Positions 9,242-21,272 are shown, numbered from the stretch's first letter. The stretch is 64,000 nt of DNA from Hoeflea sp. (GCF_002733955.1 NZ_NVXQ01000005.1:205931-269930); one strand, 5' to 3'. Translations and numbers: made by a program. Notes: generated by a model not told the origin, from the sequence alone.

Positions 9242-10299
9242 TCCTCGGCGTCAGGCTTCGGGTAAAGCTTGGTGTCATAGGCCTCGACGATGCGCTGCAC
9301 CAAGGGGTGACGCACCACGTCAACACCGCGGAAGCGGCAGGTGACGACACCGTTGACCCCGTCCAGCACCGACAGGGCTTCAACCAGACCGGAGGTGACA
9401 CCGCGCGGCAGATCGACCTGGCTCGGATCGCCGGTGATGATCATGCGCGAGTTCTCGCCCAGCCGGGTGAGAAACATCTTCATCTGCATCTGCGTGGTGT
9501 TCTGCGCCTCGTCGAGAATGACGGCTGCATTGGCCAGGGTGCGGCCACGCATGAAAGCCAGCGGTGCGATCTCGATAACGCCGGCGGTGAGTGCACGCTC
9601 GACCTTTTCCCCCGGCATCATGTCATAAAGCGCGTCATAGAGCGGCCTGAGATAGGGATCGACCTTTTCCTTCATGTCCCCGGGCAGGAAGCCCAGACGT
9701 TCGCCCGCTTCCACCGCGGGACGCGACAGGATGATGCGCTCGACCGAGCCGCGCTCGAGCAGCTGCGCCGCGTGAGCCACCGCCAGGTAGGTCTTGCCCG
9801 TGCCTGCAGGACCGACACCAAACACCAGCTCGGCCCGCTCCATGGCCCGGATATAGGCGTCCTGGGTCGGTGTCCGGGCAATGACGGTCTTCTTGCGGGT
9901 GGAGATCTGGGCCAGGGACATCTTGCCCTTGCGCTCAAGCGTCGGCAGCACAAGCTGGTCATCTGCCGCAAGCGCCATGCGGATGGCGCCCTCGACGTCG
10001 GAACTTTCGACGCTGGCGCCCTTGAGCAGGCGGTCGTAGAGATAATCCAGCGCCCGTCGGGCCTGGTTGGTGGCGATTTCCTCGCCCCGCAGGGTGACCG
10101 TGTTGCCACGCGCCCGCGCATCGATCTTGAGCTTCTGCTCGATCAACGCCAGGTTCTGGTCAAACTGGCCGAAAAGCTCACTGGCAAGACGGTTGTTTTC
10201 AAAGGTCAACGCGAGGTGGGTCGTATCCGACGCGCCCGATTTGGGCGTCGCAGCTTCTGTCTTAGACAGGTGCTCAGCTGTCAAACGATCTGGCTCCAT
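9238..10299 (-). CDS. phoH: PhoH-family ATPase
   Basis: A cytoplasmic P-loop ATPase of the PhoH/YbeZ type, a functional partner of YbeY in RNA metabolism. The 353-residue protein has an N-terminal KH-like region (about 30-100), Walker A GPAGTGKT at 163-170 and a Walker B-type VILDEAQN. It overlaps ybeY by 4 nt and follows miaB closely (15 bp), in the conserved miaB-phoH-ybeY-corC-lnt order. Confidence 0.95.
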   Translation of the reverse strand: MEPDRLTAEHLSKTEAATPKSGASDTTHLALTFENNRLASELFGQFDQNLALIEQKLKIDARARGNTVTLRGEEIATNQARRALDYLYDRLLKGASVESSDVEGAIRMALAADDQLVLPTLERKGKMSLAQISTRKKTVIARTPTQDAYIRAMERAELVFGVGPAGTGKTYLAVAHAAQLLERGSVERIILSRPAVEAGERLGFLPGDMKEKVDPYLRPLYDALYDMMPGEKVERALTAGVIEIAPLAFMRGRTLANAAVILDEAQNTTQMQMKMFLTRLGENSRMIITGDPSQVDLPRGVTSGLVEALSVLDGVNGVVTCRFRGVDVVRHPLVQRIVEAYDTKLYPKPDAEE

Positions 10300-10314
10300 A
10301 AATGCACCGGGCGA

Positions 10315-11724
<1,410 letters not shown>

Positions 11725-11766
11725 GGGGGGCTTTTAGCGGTAAAACTGCGGCTTGAAAATGGCCGT

Positions 11767-12564
11767 TCAGCGATTGAGTTTGCCGCGCAGTGCCGCGTTG
11801 AGGCCTTCGCGCACGCGCGCCTCGACGAGACGCGCGGTGTTCTTTCGGTTGGTGCTGGCGTCGAACGGCACGGCGTCGGAAAACACGACGTCGACATCGA
11901 GCGCGCCGTCGCGGATGACGCGCAGCATGTGCGGCCCCAGCGCCACATCGCCAGGCCAGCCGGCGACCGGCCTGTGATAGCGGCCCATCGGCATGCCGTG
12001 CAGGCTGGTATAGGCAATCGAGACCGGTTGAATGTGCACCTTGCCGTCGGGTGCGAACGGCAGGGCAGCACTCGCCGCACCAAACAGCGAGGAATTGAAC
12101 GGCATCACCCGGTTGCCGTCCGATGTGGTGCCTTCAGCGAACAACACTACCACCTCGCCCGAGACCAGCCTGGCCGAGACTTCGGAGATCTGCGCGCCGG
12201 TCTTGCGGCGGACCTCGCGCTCGACGAAGACCGAGCGCTGAAGCCGCGCCAGCCAGCCGAGTACCGGCCAGCCGCGGACTTCGGACTTGGCGATGAAGAC
12301 GACATCGGCGACGGACCCGAGAACCAGGATATCCTTCCAGGAGATGTGATTGGCCACCAGCAGCAGGGGGCGGCTCTGCGACAGGCTGCCGCTGACGCGC
12401 ACATTGAGCCCGATGACACGGCACATCACCCGGTGCCACCAGCGCGGCAGCTGCCGCATTACCGAATGGCCGATACCAAGTGCAATCAGCTGAACCGGAA
12501 GCAGCGCCAAGGTCAGGATCAGGAAGGCCGCAACGACGATGGCAACGCGCAAGGCGGCGATCAT
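11767..12564 (-). CDS. plsC: 1-acyl-sn-glycerol-3-phosphate acyltransferase
   Basis: PlsC-type acyltransferases make phosphatidic acid at the inner membrane. The 265-residue protein has an N-terminal membrane helix (about 5-32), the catalytic H-x4-D motif in NHISWKD at 72-78, and the substrate-binding block FAEGTTSDG at 142-150 (the EGT element). It lies between mur and miaB, as in other rhizobia. An ornithine-lipid acyltransferase (OlsA-like) role is an alternative, since rhizobia carry both types. Confidence 0.9.
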   Translation of the reverse strand: MIAALRVAIVVAAFLILTLALLPVQLIALGIGHSVMRQLPRWWHRVMCRVIGLNVRVSGSLSQSRPLLLVANHISWKDILVLGSVADVVFIAKSEVRGWPVLGWLARLQRSVFVEREVRRKTGAQISEVSARLVSGEVVVLFAEGTTSDGNRVMPFNSSLFGAASAALPFAPDGKVHIQPVSIAYTSLHGMPMGRYHRPVAGWPGDVALGPHMLRVIRDGALDVDVVFSDAVPFDASTNRKNTARLVEARVREGLNAALRGKLNR

Positions 12565-12613
12565 GGCAGGACCGGCAAGGCTGAACAGCGGACGGGTTCA
12601 GGCATCGGGGGTA

Positions 12614-13039
12614 CTATTTCTTGTCGGGCTTGATCGGGATGCCGTAAAGCTCAAGCCGGTGATCGACCAGCCGGAAGCCGTGTTCGCGGGCAATGCGCTC
12701 CTGCAATGCCTCGATCTCGGGGGAATGGAATTCGATCACGTGGCCTGTGCGAAGGTCGATGAGATGATCGTGATGTTCCTCGGGCACGGTCTCGTAGCGC
12801 GAACGGCCATCGCGGAAGTCGTGCCGTTCAATGATGCCGATATCCTCGAACAGTTTCACCGTGCGGTAGACGGTGGACATGGAAATGCGCGGATCAACCA
12901 GCACGGCGCGGCGGTGCAGCTCCTCAACATCGGGATGATCATCAGCGCCATCAAGCACGCGGGCGATGATCCGGCGTTGCTCGGTCATGCGCATGCCACG
13001 CTCGGCACATCTGTCTTCCAGGGATTTCTGCTCGTCCAT
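12614..13039 (-). CDS. mur: Fur-family metalloregulator, Mur type
   Basis: A 141-residue Fur-superfamily repressor with a winged helix at about 10-80 and the metal-binding EEHHDHLIDL motif at 88-97. It lacks the CxxC pairs of classical Fur/Zur. In Rhizobiales this protein is Mur, an Mn-responsive repressor of manganese uptake (mntH or sitABCD), while iron control is taken by RirA and Irr; that is family knowledge, not visible here. The frame is open to 13105, but ATG 13039 (MDEQKSLEDRCAERGM) matches the family N-terminus. It lies 50 bp upstream of plsC. Confidence 0.88.
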   Translation of the reverse strand: MDEQKSLEDRCAERGMRMTEQRRIIARVLDGADDHPDVEELHRRAVLVDPRISMSTVYRTVKLFEDIGIIERHDFRDGRSRYETVPEEHHDHLIDLRTGHVIEFHSPEIEALQERIAREHGFRLVDHRLELYGIPIKPDKK

Positions 13040-13127
13040 CGCCTGCCCCGCCGGCTGATGCATCTTGCGTTTCAACCAGCCGATTGAACGATAGCTTACA
13101 TGCATCCCGTCAAATTGTTACAGCGGA

Positions 13128-13619
13128 CTAGCGAAGATCGCAGCGCATGACAAGCGCCGTCGTGCGCGCACCGCCCTGCTGTGCATAATAGGCGCTGCGC
13201 TCCCCGACCTTGATGAAGTCGAGCTTGCGGTACATGGAAACAGCGGCGATGTTGGTTTCATCGACTTCGAGAAACATCTCCTCGGCGCCGCGCCGCTTGG
13301 CTTCCGTGATGGCACTGAGCATCAGGCGCCAGCCCAGTCCGCTGCGGCGCTGTTTCGGCGAAATGCCGATCGACAGGATCTCGGCCTCGCCGGCCGCTTC
13401 CCGGCTCAGAACGAAACCGGCCGCCGCATCCCGGGCGCGGCCCTCCGGACAGGCAAGAAAACCAAAGACGGATTGCTGGGAAATGAGGCTTTCGAATTCA
13501 CCGTCACCCCAGGCGCGGGCGAAGGCCTCGCCATGGATGCGCGAAGCGGTGCGGGCATCCTGCATCCCGATCGCAAGAATCAGGCATTGCGGCTGGCGGG
13601 AGAACAGGTTGAAAGCCAT
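13128..13619 (-). CDS. rimI: GNAT N-acetyltransferase, RimI-like
   Basis: A 163-residue GNAT protein with the acetyl-CoA loop in QRRSGLGWRLMLSAI and the C-terminal segment YRKLDFIKVG. RimI acetylates the N-terminal Ala of ribosomal protein S18; alphaproteobacterial members may be broader protein acetyltransferases. The stop of tsaB and the start of rimI share one base (TGATG), so they are translationally coupled; the tsaB-rimI pair is conserved. Confidence 0.9.
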   Translation of the reverse strand: MAFNLFSRQPQCLILAIGMQDARTASRIHGEAFARAWGDGEFESLISQQSVFGFLACPEGRARDAAAGFVLSREAAGEAEILSIGISPKQRRSGLGWRLMLSAITEAKRRGAEEMFLEVDETNIAAVSMYRKLDFIKVGERSAYYAQQGGARTTALVMRCDLR

Positions 13620-14311
13620 CAGCCGGCTTCCTGATGCGGTAACACGAAACCGGCCTGCGGCTTGGCATCGGCATCGCGAAGATAGCGCGGCTCTGCCGGA
13701 CTGGTTACCGGGTCGAGTGTTGCCGCCAGGCGAGCGACGTCCTCGATCTCCGGCGCAATACTTTCGCCGATGATCTGCGGTGCCAGAGCCGGATTGATGC
13801 CGGCTAGAAGCCCGGCCCCACTGCCGGTGATCAGGCAGCCGGTCTCAAGCGCCAGTGCGGACGCGGCATTGGGGGTGAGTTCGGCTGCCTGCCTGATTGC
13901 TGCGCCGTCAGCATCAACGAGCATGGCCCAGACGTGGTCGCGTTTGGCGTCAAGCACCGCCATGACGGGTTTGCGTTGCGCAGCTGCTGCAGGGAGCGCG
14001 ATGGCTTCGAGCGACCCGACGCCGACTACAGGCACATCAAGCGCCAGCGCCAGACCGCGGGCGAAGGCGACACCGACGCGGATGCCGGCAAAGGAGCCGG
14101 GTCCGACGGTGACGCCGATGCGAGTAATCCGAGAAAGCTCCACGCCGGCTTCAGCGAGCACCGATTGCATGATGGCAGGCAGTTGCTCGGCATGGCCGCG
14201 TCCGATGTCGGGGCTGGCAGCGGCAAGAATCCGGTTCCCGCTCGTCTCGAGGAGAGCGACGGCACAGAATCGAGCGGAACAATCAATGGCGAGCGTCAGC
14301 ACCGGGCACAT
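13619..14311 (-). CDS. tsaB: tRNA threonylcarbamoyladenosine biosynthesis protein TsaB
   Basis: TsaB scaffolds TsaD and TsaE for t6A37 synthesis on ANN-decoding tRNAs. The 230-residue protein has the ASKHA-fold N-terminus LTLAIDCSARFCAVALLE and the glycine-rich TVGPGSFAGIRVG segment. It lacks the metal-binding histidines of TsaD, as expected. ATG 14311 (MCPVLTLAID) is preferred to 14341 because relatives start directly before the first beta strand. Confidence 0.95.
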   Translation of the reverse strand: MCPVLTLAIDCSARFCAVALLETSGNRILAAASPDIGRGHAEQLPAIMQSVLAEAGVELSRITRIGVTVGPGSFAGIRVGVAFARGLALALDVPVVGVGSLEAIALPAAAAQRKPVMAVLDAKRDHVWAMLVDADGAAIRQAAELTPNAASALALETGCLITGSGAGLLAGINPALAPQIIGESIAPEIEDVARLAATLDPVTSPAEPRYLRDADAKPQAGFVLPHQEAG

Positions 14312-14399
14312 CCGTTGGAACAGGCCGCGCCACCAGCGCACGGCATCTTGTTCCCGAGGTTAATAGGGACAGAGGCCGGCGCGGTAAAGCTCGATTGGG

Positions 14400-14963
14400 T
14401 CAGACGGCTTCGACTTCGCGCACTTCCGGCACGAAATGCCTGAGCAGATTCTGGATGCCGTGCTTCAGCGTTGCCGTCGAGGACGGGCAGCCGGCGCAGG
14501 CGCCCTTCATGTGCAGGAACACCTTGCCGTCGCGAAACCCGCGGAAGGTGATGTCGCCGCCATCCTGGGCGACGGCAGGGCGAACCCGGCTTTCGAGCAG
14601 TTCCTTGATGGTGGCGACGATGGTTTCGTCGCCCGCTTCAAAGAACTCCTCGTCGGATACCGGAGCGCCATCGCTGCCAGCCGCCATGATCGGCGCACCG
14701 GACATGAAATGCTCCATGATGGTGCCCAGAACGGCTGGCTTGAGGTGCTGCCAGTCGGGACCATCCTTAGTGATGGTGATGAAGTCGTAGCCGAAGAAAA
14801 CGCCGGTAACGCCGGGGATGCCGAACAGCTTGCCGGCAAGCGGCGACACCATGGCAGCCTCGTCGGCATCGCGGTAATCGGCGGTGCCCTCATTCATCAC
14901 GACCTTGCCGGGCAGGAATTTCAGGGTCGCGGGATTGGGTGTGGATTCGGTCTGGATGAACAT
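14400..14963 (-). CDS. NifU/Nfu-type iron-sulfur cluster protein
   Basis: A 187-residue Fe-S carrier with an N-terminal Nfu_N domain (about 1-85, MFIQTESTPNPATLKFLPG) and a C-terminal NifU-like domain (about 115-185) with the CAGCP cysteines at 156 and 159. This architecture matches mitochondrial NFU1 and its alphaproteobacterial relatives, which deliver 4Fe-4S clusters to enzymes such as lipoyl synthase. ATG 14963 is chosen over 14987. Its place next to tsaB and a universal stress gene is common in rhizobia. Confidence 0.93.
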   Translation of the reverse strand: MFIQTESTPNPATLKFLPGKVVMNEGTADYRDADEAAMVSPLAGKLFGIPGVTGVFFGYDFITITKDGPDWQHLKPAVLGTIMEHFMSGAPIMAAGSDGAPVSDEEFFEAGDETIVATIKELLESRVRPAVAQDGGDITFRGFRDGKVFLHMKGACAGCPSSTATLKHGIQNLLRHFVPEVREVEAV

Positions 14964-15058
14964 GTTCGGTCTCCATGCCGGATGCATTGACCGGCCAGTT
15001 TAGAATTCTTCAAAACAAGATAAGCCTCGCAAGGCTCGCAATCAAGGGCTGATGCCGA

Positions 15059-15550
15059 TCAACTCAACGCGTCGATTTCGTCATCGGTCAGCGCATCGGG
15101 GATCACCGTGACCGGAATCGGAAACGCAGCGCCTCGTCCTGCAATGGACGTGACCAGCGGCCCGGGGCCATCCTTGGCCGAGCCTGCGGCCAGCACCAGA
15201 ATGGCAATATCCTGATCTTCCTCGATCACGGCATGGATTTCGTCGGTGGTCTTGCCCTGGCGGATCACCACTTCCGGATCGATGCCGATGATCTGGCGCA
15301 TTTTCTCGCTGGCCTTGGCCAGTGTCGCCTCGGCTTCTTCCATGGCCTCGGCGCGCATGATTTCCTCGACACCGAGCCAGTGCTGGAAGTCGCCGGGCTC
15401 GATGACATAGACCAGAACCAGGCCGCCGCCGGAATTGTAGGCGCGCATGCCTGCATAGCGCATGGCACGCTCGCATTCGGGCGTGTCGTCGATGACTGCG
15501 AGGAACTTGCGCCGGTGGCCAGCCTCGCGGGAACGTCTTCTTGATACCAT
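15059..15550 (-). CDS. Universal stress protein, UspA family
   Basis: A 163-residue single-domain Usp-fold protein with a basic N-terminus (MVSRRRSREAGHRRKF) before the first strand FLAVIDDTPE. The ATP-binding G-x2-G-x9-G pattern is degenerate (LAAGSAKDGPGPLVTSIAG), so nucleotide binding is uncertain. It lies downstream of trpS on the same strand, separated by a strong GC-rich hairpin. Its specific role is unknown. Confidence 0.88.
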   Translation of the reverse strand: MVSRRRSREAGHRRKFLAVIDDTPECERAMRYAGMRAYNSGGGLVLVYVIEPGDFQHWLGVEEIMRAEAMEEAEATLAKASEKMRQIIGIDPEVVIRQGKTTDEIHAVIEEDQDIAILVLAAGSAKDGPGPLVTSIAGRGAAFPIPVTVIPDALTDDEIDALS

Positions 15551-15612
15551 GGGCGGGACAATGCCATCAGAGCGGGCCGTCCCGCAAGTGGGTTTTTGGG
15601 ACCGCCCGGAAA

Positions 15613-15650
15613 GCCCGGCTACGCGGTGTCTTCACACCGTTTGGCCGGGC
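15613..15650 (-). terminator. Strong GC hairpin between trpS and the usp gene
   Basis: GCCCGGC (15613-15619) pairs with GCCGGGC (15644-15650), and inside CGGTGT (15624-15629) pairs with ACACCG (15634-15639), separated by symmetric 4-nt internal loops. No T tract follows on the minus strand, so it may be a processing or mRNA-stabilising hairpin downstream of trpS, or a weak terminator. Confidence 0.4.
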
Positions 15651-15673
15651 TGCCGGACAGGTTGCTGACGGTT

Positions 15674-16738
15674 TTAAAGGAAGCCGATAATCTCGCGAAC
15701 GTCTTTCATGGTCTTCTCCGCGATCACGTTGGCGCGGGCGCTGCCGTCCTTGAGAATCCCGTCGATGTGCGTCGGATCATCCATCAGCCGCTTCATTTCA
15801 CCGGTGATGGGCGCAAGCACACTGACGGCCAGTTCGACCAGGGCCGGCTTGAACACCGAGAACTGCTGGCCGGCATATTCCTCCAGTACATCCTTGCGGG
15901 TGCGGTCGCTGAGCGCCGCGTAGATGCCGAGCAGGTTCTGCGCTTCGGGACGGCCCTCGAGCTCCTCGAGCGTGTCCGGCAACGGGGCCGGATCGGTCTT
16001 GGCCTTGCGGATCTTCTTGGCGATGGTGTCGGCGTCGTCGTCGAGATTGATGCGCGAGAGATCCGAAGGGTCGGATTTCGACATCTTCTTGGAGCCGTCA
16101 CGCAGGCTCATGACCCGCGGCGCCGGGCCATCGATCAGCGGCTCGGTCATCGGGAAGAAGCCGGAGACCTTTTCCTCGCCGACCATCATGTCAACGCCAA
16201 CGCCGGCGTCACGGATGCGGTCGGAGAAATCGATGTTGAATTTCTGGGCGATGTCGCGGGTCAGTTCGAGATGCTGTTTCTGGTCATCGCCGACCGGCAC
16301 ATGGGTGGCGCGGTAGACCAGTATGTCTGCGGCCATCAGGCTGGGATAGGCGAGCAGGCCGAGCGAGGCGTTTTCACGGTCCTTGCCGGCCTTGTCCTTG
16401 AACTGGGTCATGCGGTTCATCCAGCCGATGCGGGCGACGCAATTGAAGATCCAGGCAAGTTCGGCATGGCCGGGAACGGCGGACTGATTGAAGACGATGT
16501 GCTTGACCGGATCGATGCCCGAGGCAATGAAGGCGGCGGCGATGGAGCGGGTCTGGGCCTTGAGATCGTCGTGTACCAGCTGGGCGGTGATCGAGTGCAT
16601 GTCGACCACGCAGAAGATGCAATCATGCTGCTCCTGCAGCGCCACGAACTTGCGGATGGCGCCGAGATAGTTGCCCAGGTGAAGATTGCCGGTAGGCTGA
16701 ACGCCGGAGAAAACCAGCGGCTTGAAAGTGGCGGACAT
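15674..16738 (-). CDS. trpS: Tryptophanyl-tRNA synthetase
   Basis: A class I aminoacyl-tRNA synthetase that charges tRNA-Trp. The 354-residue protein has the HIGH-like PTGNLHLGN at 15-23 and KKMSKS at 217-222, with normal length and no interruption. It lies 111 bp downstream of murJ on the same strand. Confidence 0.97.
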   Translation of the reverse strand: MSATFKPLVFSGVQPTGNLHLGNYLGAIRKFVALQEQHDCIFCVVDMHSITAQLVHDDLKAQTRSIAAAFIASGIDPVKHIVFNQSAVPGHAELAWIFNCVARIGWMNRMTQFKDKAGKDRENASLGLLAYPSLMAADILVYRATHVPVGDDQKQHLELTRDIAQKFNIDFSDRIRDAGVGVDMMVGEEKVSGFFPMTEPLIDGPAPRVMSLRDGSKKMSKSDPSDLSRINLDDDADTIAKKIRKAKTDPAPLPDTLEELEGRPEAQNLLGIYAALSDRTRKDVLEEYAGQQFSVFKPALVELAVSVLAPITGEMKRLMDDPTHIDGILKDGSARANVIAEKTMKDVREIIGFL

Positions 16739-16849
16739 GATGTGCTCCCGCCGGGCTTGTGGAGGGCCCGGATACCTCGTTGAAATCGGGCGGGGTTATG
16801 CGGCTGCAGCGAAGACAGGTCAAGGGCCTATCAACCACGACCCGTAACC

Positions 16850-18415
16850 TCAGGACTTTTTGCGGCGCCTGAGGAGCCGGGCAAATTCACGCCTGTCGAG
16901 CGCGCCGGTGGCAAAGGCGAAACCGAAATAGACCACTGCTCCGGCCAGCACCGTGAGCAGCACCGACACGAGCCTGAAGAGCAGCGGGGCATCCAGCAGC
17001 AGATGCGGGAAGGTTGCCTCGGCCCACCACAGCAACGCCCCCATCAGCGCCGCACCAAAGACCACGAGCGCTATCCGCTTCAGGGTTATGGCCGCGGGAC
17101 GGTAGAGATTGCGGCTTACAAGCTGCTGGCCCAGATAGAGCGACGAGACCCAGCCCGCCAGGCTGGTGGCGACCGCCAGGCCCATAACACCAAGCCGTGG
17201 GAACAGGATCAGGCTGCCGGAGATGTTGATGAAGACTGAGAGGGCAGAAGCCCAGAGCGGCGTGCGCATGTCTTCACGGGCATAGAAAACCGGGGTGAAA
17301 ATCTTCATCAGCACAAAAGCCGGCAGGCCGATGGAAAAGGCTGCCAGCACCTGCGAGGTCACAAGCGTGGTTTCGCGTGTGAAAGCGCCGCGCTCGAACA
17401 CCAGCGCGATGATCGGTTCTGGCAGCAGCGCCAGGCCGAAGGCGGCAGGCACCGTGATCGCCATGCCGAATTCTAGGCTGCGGTTTTGAAGGTGCTGGGC
17501 TTCTTTCACGTCACCTGCCCGCAAGGCGCGGGAGAGTTCGGGCAGCAGAACAACGCCGATGGCGATGCCGATGACGCCGAGCGGCAGCTGGTTGAGCCGG
17601 TCGGCATAGTTGATCACGGCGATGGCGCCGGCCTCGGCCGAGGCAATGATCTGGCCGACCAGCAGGTTGATCTGGGTGATGCCGCCGGTCACGGCTGCCG
17701 GCAAGGCCAGCCAGAGCAGGCGCTTGACGGCCGGCGTCAAGCGCGGCCGAACGAAACCAAGGCTGAAGCCCTCACGCCTGAGCGCCCAGACAAGAAGACT
17801 GAGCTGAAGAAGCCCCGAAAGCGTGACCGACCAGCCCAGCACCTCGCCGATATCGGGAGCACTGAGGCTGAGATACCCGGAAACGATCAGGCCTGTGACC
17901 AGAACCACATTGAGAAGCACCGGGGCGAGGGCCGCCAGAAAATAGCGCCGCAGCGAATTGAGGATGCCGGCCAGCATCGCCACCAGGCTCATAGCCGCCA
18001 GATAGGGAAACATGATCCGCGCCAGAAGCACGGTGAGATCGAATTTCTCCGGATCGGCTGCAAATTTCGGCGCGATCACTGTGCCGACCAGGAACGGCAT
18101 GAAGATCATCGCCAGGGCGGAGATCACGAACAGCGAAAGCAACAGGACGGCAAGCACCTGCTGTGCAAATTTCTGTGCAGCAAGCTGTCCGCCGCCCTCG
18201 ATCTCCTTTGCGAATAACGGCACGAAAGCGGCGTTGAACGCGCCTTCGGCAAACAGCCGGCGAAATAGGTTGGGAAAGCGGAACGCGGCATAGAACGCGT
18301 CCGCCACCGGTCCGGCGCCGAGAAACGCCGCGATCATGGCTTCCCGAACGAAACCGAGAACGCGGCTTGCCATGGTGGCGCCGCCGACGCTTGCGAATTT
18401 GCCAATCAGGCTCAT
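16850..18415 (-). CDS. murJ: Lipid II flippase MurJ
   Basis: MurJ (MviN) flips lipid II across the inner membrane for peptidoglycan synthesis. The 521-residue protein has about 14 hydrophobic segments and starts with the typical SVGGATMASRVLGFVRE, followed by the FRFPNLFRRLFAEGAF motif of the family. It lies 7 bp after the glnD stop, so the two are almost certainly cotranscribed, as in other Rhizobiales. Confidence 0.96.
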   Translation of the reverse strand: MSLIGKFASVGGATMASRVLGFVREAMIAAFLGAGPVADAFYAAFRFPNLFRRLFAEGAFNAAFVPLFAKEIEGGGQLAAQKFAQQVLAVLLLSLFVISALAMIFMPFLVGTVIAPKFAADPEKFDLTVLLARIMFPYLAAMSLVAMLAGILNSLRRYFLAALAPVLLNVVLVTGLIVSGYLSLSAPDIGEVLGWSVTLSGLLQLSLLVWALRREGFSLGFVRPRLTPAVKRLLWLALPAAVTGGITQINLLVGQIIASAEAGAIAVINYADRLNQLPLGVIGIAIGVVLLPELSRALRAGDVKEAQHLQNRSLEFGMAITVPAAFGLALLPEPIIALVFERGAFTRETTLVTSQVLAAFSIGLPAFVLMKIFTPVFYAREDMRTPLWASALSVFINISGSLILFPRLGVMGLAVATSLAGWVSSLYLGQQLVSRNLYRPAAITLKRIALVVFGAALMGALLWWAEATFPHLLLDAPLLFRLVSVLLTVLAGAVVYFGFAFATGALDRREFARLLRRRKKS

Positions 18416-18422
18416 GCCGGTG

Positions 18423-21272
18423 TCAGCCTTGTGATGCGGAGGTCTTGCCCCGCCGGGTTGAGCCTTGCGGTGCGATCATACCGGGAGGCATCCTGTCGCG
18501 CACCTCGTCTTCTTCCTTGGCGAGCACCGCCTTGAGCCGGGCCACGATGTTGGTCTGGCGGTTCTCGTTGGTGATCTTCATCCCGACCAGGTCACGAACG
18601 TAAAACGTATCGACGACCTTCTCGCCAAAAGTGGTGATGTGGGCCGAGGCAATATCAAGCGACAGGTCCGACAGTACCGAGGCGATCTCCGACAACAGGC
18701 CGGTGCGGTCGAGGCACTCGACCTCGATGACCGTGAATTTGTTGGACAGCGCGTTGGAAATCGTCACCTGCGGCTTGATGATGAAGGGCCGCTTCTTGCT
18801 CTTGCCGCGGGTCTTTCGGGCGATCACCTCGGGAATATAGGCCCGGCCCGCCAGCACATCCTCAATCATCCGGCCGACGGAGGCGCCGCGTCTGAGCTCA
18901 TCCTCGTCATCGGGCAGTTCGCGGTTGATCAGGATAGTGTCGAGCGCGCGGCCGTCGGATGTGGTGAAGACCTGGGCGTCGGCGATGTTGGCGCCGGCGG
19001 CGGCACAGGCGCCGGTGACAATCGACAAAAGCCGGGGATGGTCCGGCGACAGAAGCGTGATTTCGGTGATGGCGTGGAAGGCGTGGGTGCGCACCATGGT
19101 GGCGAGCGGTTTCTTCGCCTTGTCGGCCTCGCGCACGAAATTGGCGTGGCGCACCTGCTCCTCAAGCGGAACGGCCAGGAGATAGGGTTCATAATGAAGC
19201 TTGAGATAGGCCTTGCGGTCCTTCTGGCTCCAGTCGGACAGCGCCTCGCCGAGCTCTTCCCGCGCATGGGCTGCGCGCTCCTTTCGCGAGACTTCCGAGA
19301 AGCCGCCCGAAAGCATCAGCTCAGTCTCGTAATAGAGTGTACGCAGCAATTGCCCCTTCCAGCCGTTCCAGACGCCGGGACCGACAGCGCGGATATCGCA
19401 GACCGAAAGGATCACCAGCATCTTCAGCCGTTCGAGCGTGCGTACCTTTTCGGCGAAATCCGAGATCGTCTTGCGGTCGTTGAGATCGCGGGTCTGCGCC
19501 ACCATCGACATGGTCAGATGCTCGGCAATCAGCCAGGCCACCAGCTCGGTCTGGTGGGCGGAGAGGCCAAGCCGCGGGCAGAGCTTGCGCGCCACCTTGG
19601 CGCCGGCGGTGGAATGATCTTCCGGCCGGCCCTTGGCGATGTCGTGCAGGAACAGGGCGACATAGAGCACCTCGCGCTCCTCGATCCCGGGCATGAGCTT
19701 AGAGGCCAGCGGGTGCTCGCGCTCACCCTCGCCCTTGTCGATGTCCGACAGCACGCCGACGGTGCGAATCAGGTGCTCGTCGACGGTGTAGTGGTGATAC
19801 ATGTTGAACTGCATCATGGCGACGATCTTACCGAATTCCGGAATGAAGCGGCCCAGCACACCGGCCTCGTTCATGCGCCTGAGCATGATGGCGGGCTGGC
19901 GCCGCGAAGTCAGGATCGACAGGAAAAGCCGGTTTGCCTCTTCGTTCTCGCGCAGTTCGGCATTGATCAGCCGGAGCGAGCGGGTCACCCGCTTGAGCGC
20001 GTCGGGGTGGAACTCCAGCCCGCGAATATCGGCGAGATGGAACATGCGGATGATGTTGACGGGATCGCGCTTGAAGGTGTCGGCGTCAGCTATGTTGATC
20101 CGGCCCTTGTCCTCGATGAAATCCAGCGTGCCGGGGATCTTGCGCGGCCGGCTGGCGAAGCGACTGATGACGCCGGTGAGGCCCGGTGCCTGCTTGGCCT
20201 GCTGATCCTCGAGGCCAGCGCAAAAGATGCGGGTCAGGTCACCGACGTCCTTGGCGACGAGGAAATAGTGCTTCATGAAGCGTTCGACGGCGGAAAGGCC
20301 CGAGTGATCCTGATAGCCGAGACCGGAGGCGATGTCGCGCTGGATATCAAACGACAGCCGCTCCTCGGACTTGCCGGTGAGGAAATGCATGTGGCAGCGC
20401 ACCGCCCAGAGAAAGTCCTCGGCCTTGACGAACAGGTTGAACTCGCGCTTTGACAGCACGCCGAGGCCGACAAGCTCTCGTGTGTCGCGGATGTGGTAGA
20501 AATACTTGGCGATCCAGAACAGCGTGTTGAGATCGCGCAAGCCGCCCTTGCCTTCCTTGACATTGGGCTCGACCAGGTAGCGGGTGTCGCCGGCCTTGCG
20601 GTGGCGTTCATCGCGCTCGGCCAGCTTGGCGGCGATGAATTCCGGGCCGGTGCCCTCGACGACCTCGTTTTCGAAACGCGCACCAAGATCCCTGAACAGC
20701 TCCCTTTCGCCGCAGAGGAAGCGGGCTTCGAGGATGGCTGTGCGGATGGTCATGTCTGAGCGGGACAGGCGGATGCATTCATCGACATTGCGGGTGGCGT
20801 GGCCGACCTTGAGGCCCATGTCCCAGAGAATGTAGAGAATCCATTCAACGATCTGTTCGGTCCAGGGCGTGTTCTTGTAGGGCAGCACGAAAAGCAGATC
20901 GATGTCCGAGCCGGGCGCCAGCGTGCCGCGGCCATAGCCGCCAACGGCCGTGACGGTCATGCGTTCGGATTTCGAGGGGTTTTCGACCCGGTAGACATGG
21001 ACGCTGGCATAGTCATAGAGCGCCGAGGTGATTTCATCCTGGAGATAGGAAATGCGCATGGCGCAGGCGGTGCCGCCGCCATCGTCAAACAACATCCTGC
21101 GGGCCACGTCGCGGCCTTCGGCATTGACCCGCTTGACCTCGGCCAGCACCGCCATGCGGGCTTCCTGCGTCGCTCCACCATGTTTGGCGGCAATGGCATT
21201 GAGCGTCTTGCGCAGTTTTGCCGGATCGACAATCTGTTTGAGATTGAGGCTGTCTTCGGCGGCATCGAGCAT
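18423..21272 (-). CDS. glnD: Bifunctional PII uridylyltransferase/uridylyl-removing enzyme
   Basis: GlnD is the glutamine sensor that uridylylates and deuridylylates PII proteins and so sets nitrogen metabolism. The 949-residue protein has the nucleotidyltransferase motif GSDID at 121-125, the HD-domain [12 protein letters not shown] for the removing activity, and two C-terminal ACT domains for glutamine binding (after about residue 710). The length is typical for alphaproteobacteria. It heads the glnD-murJ-trpS run. Confidence 0.97.
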   Translation of the reverse strand: MLDAAEDSLNLKQIVDPAKLRKTLNAIAAKHGGATQEARMAVLAEVKRVNAEGRDVARRMLFDDGGGTACAMRISYLQDEITSALYDYASVHVYRVENPSKSERMTVTAVGGYGRGTLAPGSDIDLLFVLPYKNTPWTEQIVEWILYILWDMGLKVGHATRNVDECIRLSRSDMTIRTAILEARFLCGERELFRDLGARFENEVVEGTGPEFIAAKLAERDERHRKAGDTRYLVEPNVKEGKGGLRDLNTLFWIAKYFYHIRDTRELVGLGVLSKREFNLFVKAEDFLWAVRCHMHFLTGKSEERLSFDIQRDIASGLGYQDHSGLSAVERFMKHYFLVAKDVGDLTRIFCAGLEDQQAKQAPGLTGVISRFASRPRKIPGTLDFIEDKGRINIADADTFKRDPVNIIRMFHLADIRGLEFHPDALKRVTRSLRLINAELRENEEANRLFLSILTSRRQPAIMLRRMNEAGVLGRFIPEFGKIVAMMQFNMYHHYTVDEHLIRTVGVLSDIDKGEGEREHPLASKLMPGIEEREVLYVALFLHDIAKGRPEDHSTAGAKVARKLCPRLGLSAHQTELVAWLIAEHLTMSMVAQTRDLNDRKTISDFAEKVRTLERLKMLVILSVCDIRAVGPGVWNGWKGQLLRTLYYETELMLSGGFSEVSRKERAAHAREELGEALSDWSQKDRKAYLKLHYEPYLLAVPLEEQVRHANFVREADKAKKPLATMVRTHAFHAITEITLLSPDHPRLLSIVTGACAAAGANIADAQVFTTSDGRALDTILINRELPDDEDELRRGASVGRMIEDVLAGRAYIPEVIARKTRGKSKKRPFIIKPQVTISNALSNKFTVIEVECLDRTGLLSEIASVLSDLSLDIASAHITTFGEKVVDTFYVRDLVGMKITNENRQTNIVARLKAVLAKEEDEVRDRMPPGMIAPQGSTRRGKTSASQG

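Noticed and set aside
18465..20453. A 662-codon open frame on the plus strand opposite glnD
   Set aside because: It lies within glnD antisense, has no domain or signal, and fits GC-driven absence of stops.
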